A stretch of 5,870 bases of DNA from an uncultured Planctomycetaceae bacterium. GTDB taxonomy: Bacteria; Planctomycetota; Planctomycetia; Pirellulales; Pirellulaceae. Under the pieces are notes generated by a model that saw only the letters and a program-made list of their open reading frames with translations, was not told where the DNA came from and searched no databases. How positions within the stretch are numbered: the first letter of the stretch is position 1; every line of letters begins with the position of its first letter. The position numbers and the translations under genes are program-made. Positions 5,218 to 5,870 of this stretch are shown one piece after another. The stretch is from contig CAIYOB010000305.1 in NCBI GenBank assembly GCA_903927685.1, positions 1 through 5,870 on the forward strand, given 5' to 3'.

Positions 5218-5667
5218 CTACCGGCGCCCTGACAAGGTGTGCCCCGCCAAGGTGTCCTGGCAAGGTGGTGTCCTGGCAAGGTGGCGCCCTGACAAGGTGG
5301 ACCGGATGCCAACGGCGCGACCGTATGCGTGCGCGATAGGCCAAGGTGGCTTTCCGCAGCCGGCTTGCCCCATGACGCTTGCCCCGTAACGCTGCCCCGT
5401 AACGCTGCTGTCCAACGGTTTGCCCGTCGGATAGCGTTGGTCAATAGTCAACTGCGTGACTGGAGTTCCCGGGCCGCCAGTCTCGACTCGTGACTCGACC
5501 GCGTCGGCGGGCAACTGGCTCGTGTCAATTTGGAACTGTCCTACGTACGTGAGCGTGCCCTGCAATTGACGGATCGTGAGTGTGCGATCCGCAGCGCGAT
5601 CTCCCAAACAGCCACTCAGCGTAGCAGCCAGCAACACCAATGAGAGACATATCGGTGCACGTGACAT
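5218..5667 (-). CDS. Small predicted lipoprotein with a repeat-derived C-terminus (149 aa)
   Basis: I do not recognise a family. The N-terminus is a good lipoprotein signal: MSRAP, a hydrophobic stretch (about 6-16), and lipobox LSGC with the lipidated Cys at 20. The mature protein would be attached to a membrane facing the periplasm. AAAGGG (5675-5680) lies 7 bases before the ATG at 5667, supporting this start over an earlier in-frame ATG at 5826. Residues 21-83 look like ordinary soluble protein with possible beta strands (TLTYVGQFQID). Residues 84-102 are encoded by a 14-bp tandem array and residues 123-149 by a 16-bp tandem array. Neither period is a multiple of three, so the tail is unlikely to be a selected domain. 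The gene may have been extended or truncated by repeat growth. It ends 76 bp before ribokinase on the same strand, but a functional link is not evident. Confidence 0.62.
   Translation of the reverse strand: MSRAPICLSLVLLAATLSGCLGDRAADRTLTIRQLQGTLTYVGQFQIDTSQLPADAVESRVETGGPGTPVTQLTIDQRYPTGKPLDSSVTGQRYGASVMGQAGCGKPPWPIAHAYGRAVGIRSTLSGRHLARTPPCQDTLAGHTLSGRR
5223..5299. repeat. 16-bp tandem array with CAAGGTG core
   Basis: CAAGGTG occurs at 5233, 5248, 5261, 5277 and 5293, with spacings of 15, 13, 16 and 16 bp; one more copy lies at 5342. GTGTCCTGGCAAGGTG is repeated perfectly head to tail (5252-5267 and 5268-5283). The outer units are identical over 17 bp: GGCGCCCTGACAAGGTG at 5223-5239 and 5283-5299. 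The array covers the last codons of the lipoprotein gene and stops a few bases before the region expected to hold the ribokinase -35. It could be an iteron-like protein-binding array, a member of a dispersed repeat family, or a slippage product. Confidence 0.85.
5363..5416. repeat. 13-14-bp degenerate tandem array
   Basis: Four head-to-tail units: GCTTGCCCCATGAC (5363-5376), GCTTGCCCCGTAAC (5377-5390), GCTGCCCCGTAAC (5391-5403) and a decayed unit GCTGCTGTCCAAC (5404-5416). The second and third differ by one deleted T. The array lies inside the lipoprotein gene, where it encodes residues 84-102. Its unit sequence is unrelated to the CAAGGTG array 64 bp away. Confidence 0.75.
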
Positions 5668-5870
5668 GGAATAGCCCTTTACCGATCGGCCTTCGAGTTC
5701 GGCCAAAACCCGTCGGCGGGTCGCACGCCGACCGCTCGCGTCCAGGCCGCCGAACGTTCCGGATCGGCCGGTCGTACTCGACTCGGCTGCATCCGATAGT
5801 TCGGAGTTATTCTCTGACAGGGCCAAACGTCGGCATCGGTCCAGACCAGATCAAGCTCAGTATTAGCAAC
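5668..5870. other. Region upstream of the lipoprotein gene, no supported gene
   Basis: An in-frame extension of the lipoprotein reading frame runs through 5826-5668 but looks like non-coding sequence and sits before the signal peptide. The region contains a 7-bp hairpin (GTCGGCG 5712-5718 with CGCCGAC 5726-5732, 7-base loop) and a perfect 8-bp palindrome GAACGTTC (5752-5759). These would lie in the leader or promoter region of the lipoprotein gene. No promoter hexamer pair with good spacing was found. Confidence 0.5.

Noticed and set aside
4119..5339. A 406-codon open frame on the plus strand opposite ribokinase
   Set aside because: The ribokinase match on the other strand is complete with all catalytic motifs. 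This frame has no family character and starts within the Uma2 gene.
5223..5416. CRISPR array
   Set aside because: The repeats are 13-17 bp, nearly contiguous, without unique spacers of regular length, and no cas gene is near.
5142..5444. N-terminal extension of ribokinase to an earlier start
   Set aside because: The added sequence reads through the tandem repeats, and ribokinase homology begins exactly at 5141, preceded by GGAGGAG.

Overview
This GC-rich window carries five protein genes with strongly GC-biased third codon positions. The gene mix suggests a planctomycete or a similar large-genome environmental bacterium: a membrane-anchored SGNH-hydrolase/TPR fusion, a DUF4058 protein, a Uma2-family protein, and a lipoprotein with a short repetitive tail. 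The taxonomic placement is an inference from family content only. No rRNA, tRNA, CRISPR array, transposase or phage gene was found.

Layout. Positions 1-284 are a leader without a supported gene; they hold two hairpin-forming sequences. Positions 285-2705 (+) encode an 806-residue protein with an N-terminal membrane anchor, an SGNH/GDSL-type domain interrupted by a TPR segment, and a C-terminal run of regular 34-residue TPRs. Its stop lies 20 bp from the stop of a convergent gene. Everything to the right is on the minus strand. Read in transcription order from the right edge it is: a small lipoprotein gene (5667-5218), a ribokinase (5141-4215), a Uma2-family endonuclease-like protein (4141-3566) and a DUF4058 protein (3514-2726). 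The gaps are 73, 73 and 51 bp.

Functional reading. The ribokinase is complete and has all the expected active-site motifs. Uma2 and DUF4058 may form a two-gene unit. Both contain a 'YPDV ... EVLS' skeleton that resembles a PD-(D/E)XK nuclease core, and the unit has its own plausible promoter, which would give an almost leaderless transcript. The SGNH/TPR protein looks like an envelope-facing esterase or acyltransferase-like protein with protein-interaction repeats.

The least ordinary part is 5142-5420, between and inside the lipoprotein and ribokinase genes. It holds two unrelated short tandem arrays (about 14-bp and 16-bp periods). It also has a 7-bp inverted repeat that brackets a possible ribokinase -10 element. 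The arrays form the 3' part of the lipoprotein gene and end a few bases from the possible ribokinase promoter. I see no clear sign of a new multi-gene system; the arrays and the Uma2/DUF4058 pairing are the points most worth following up.
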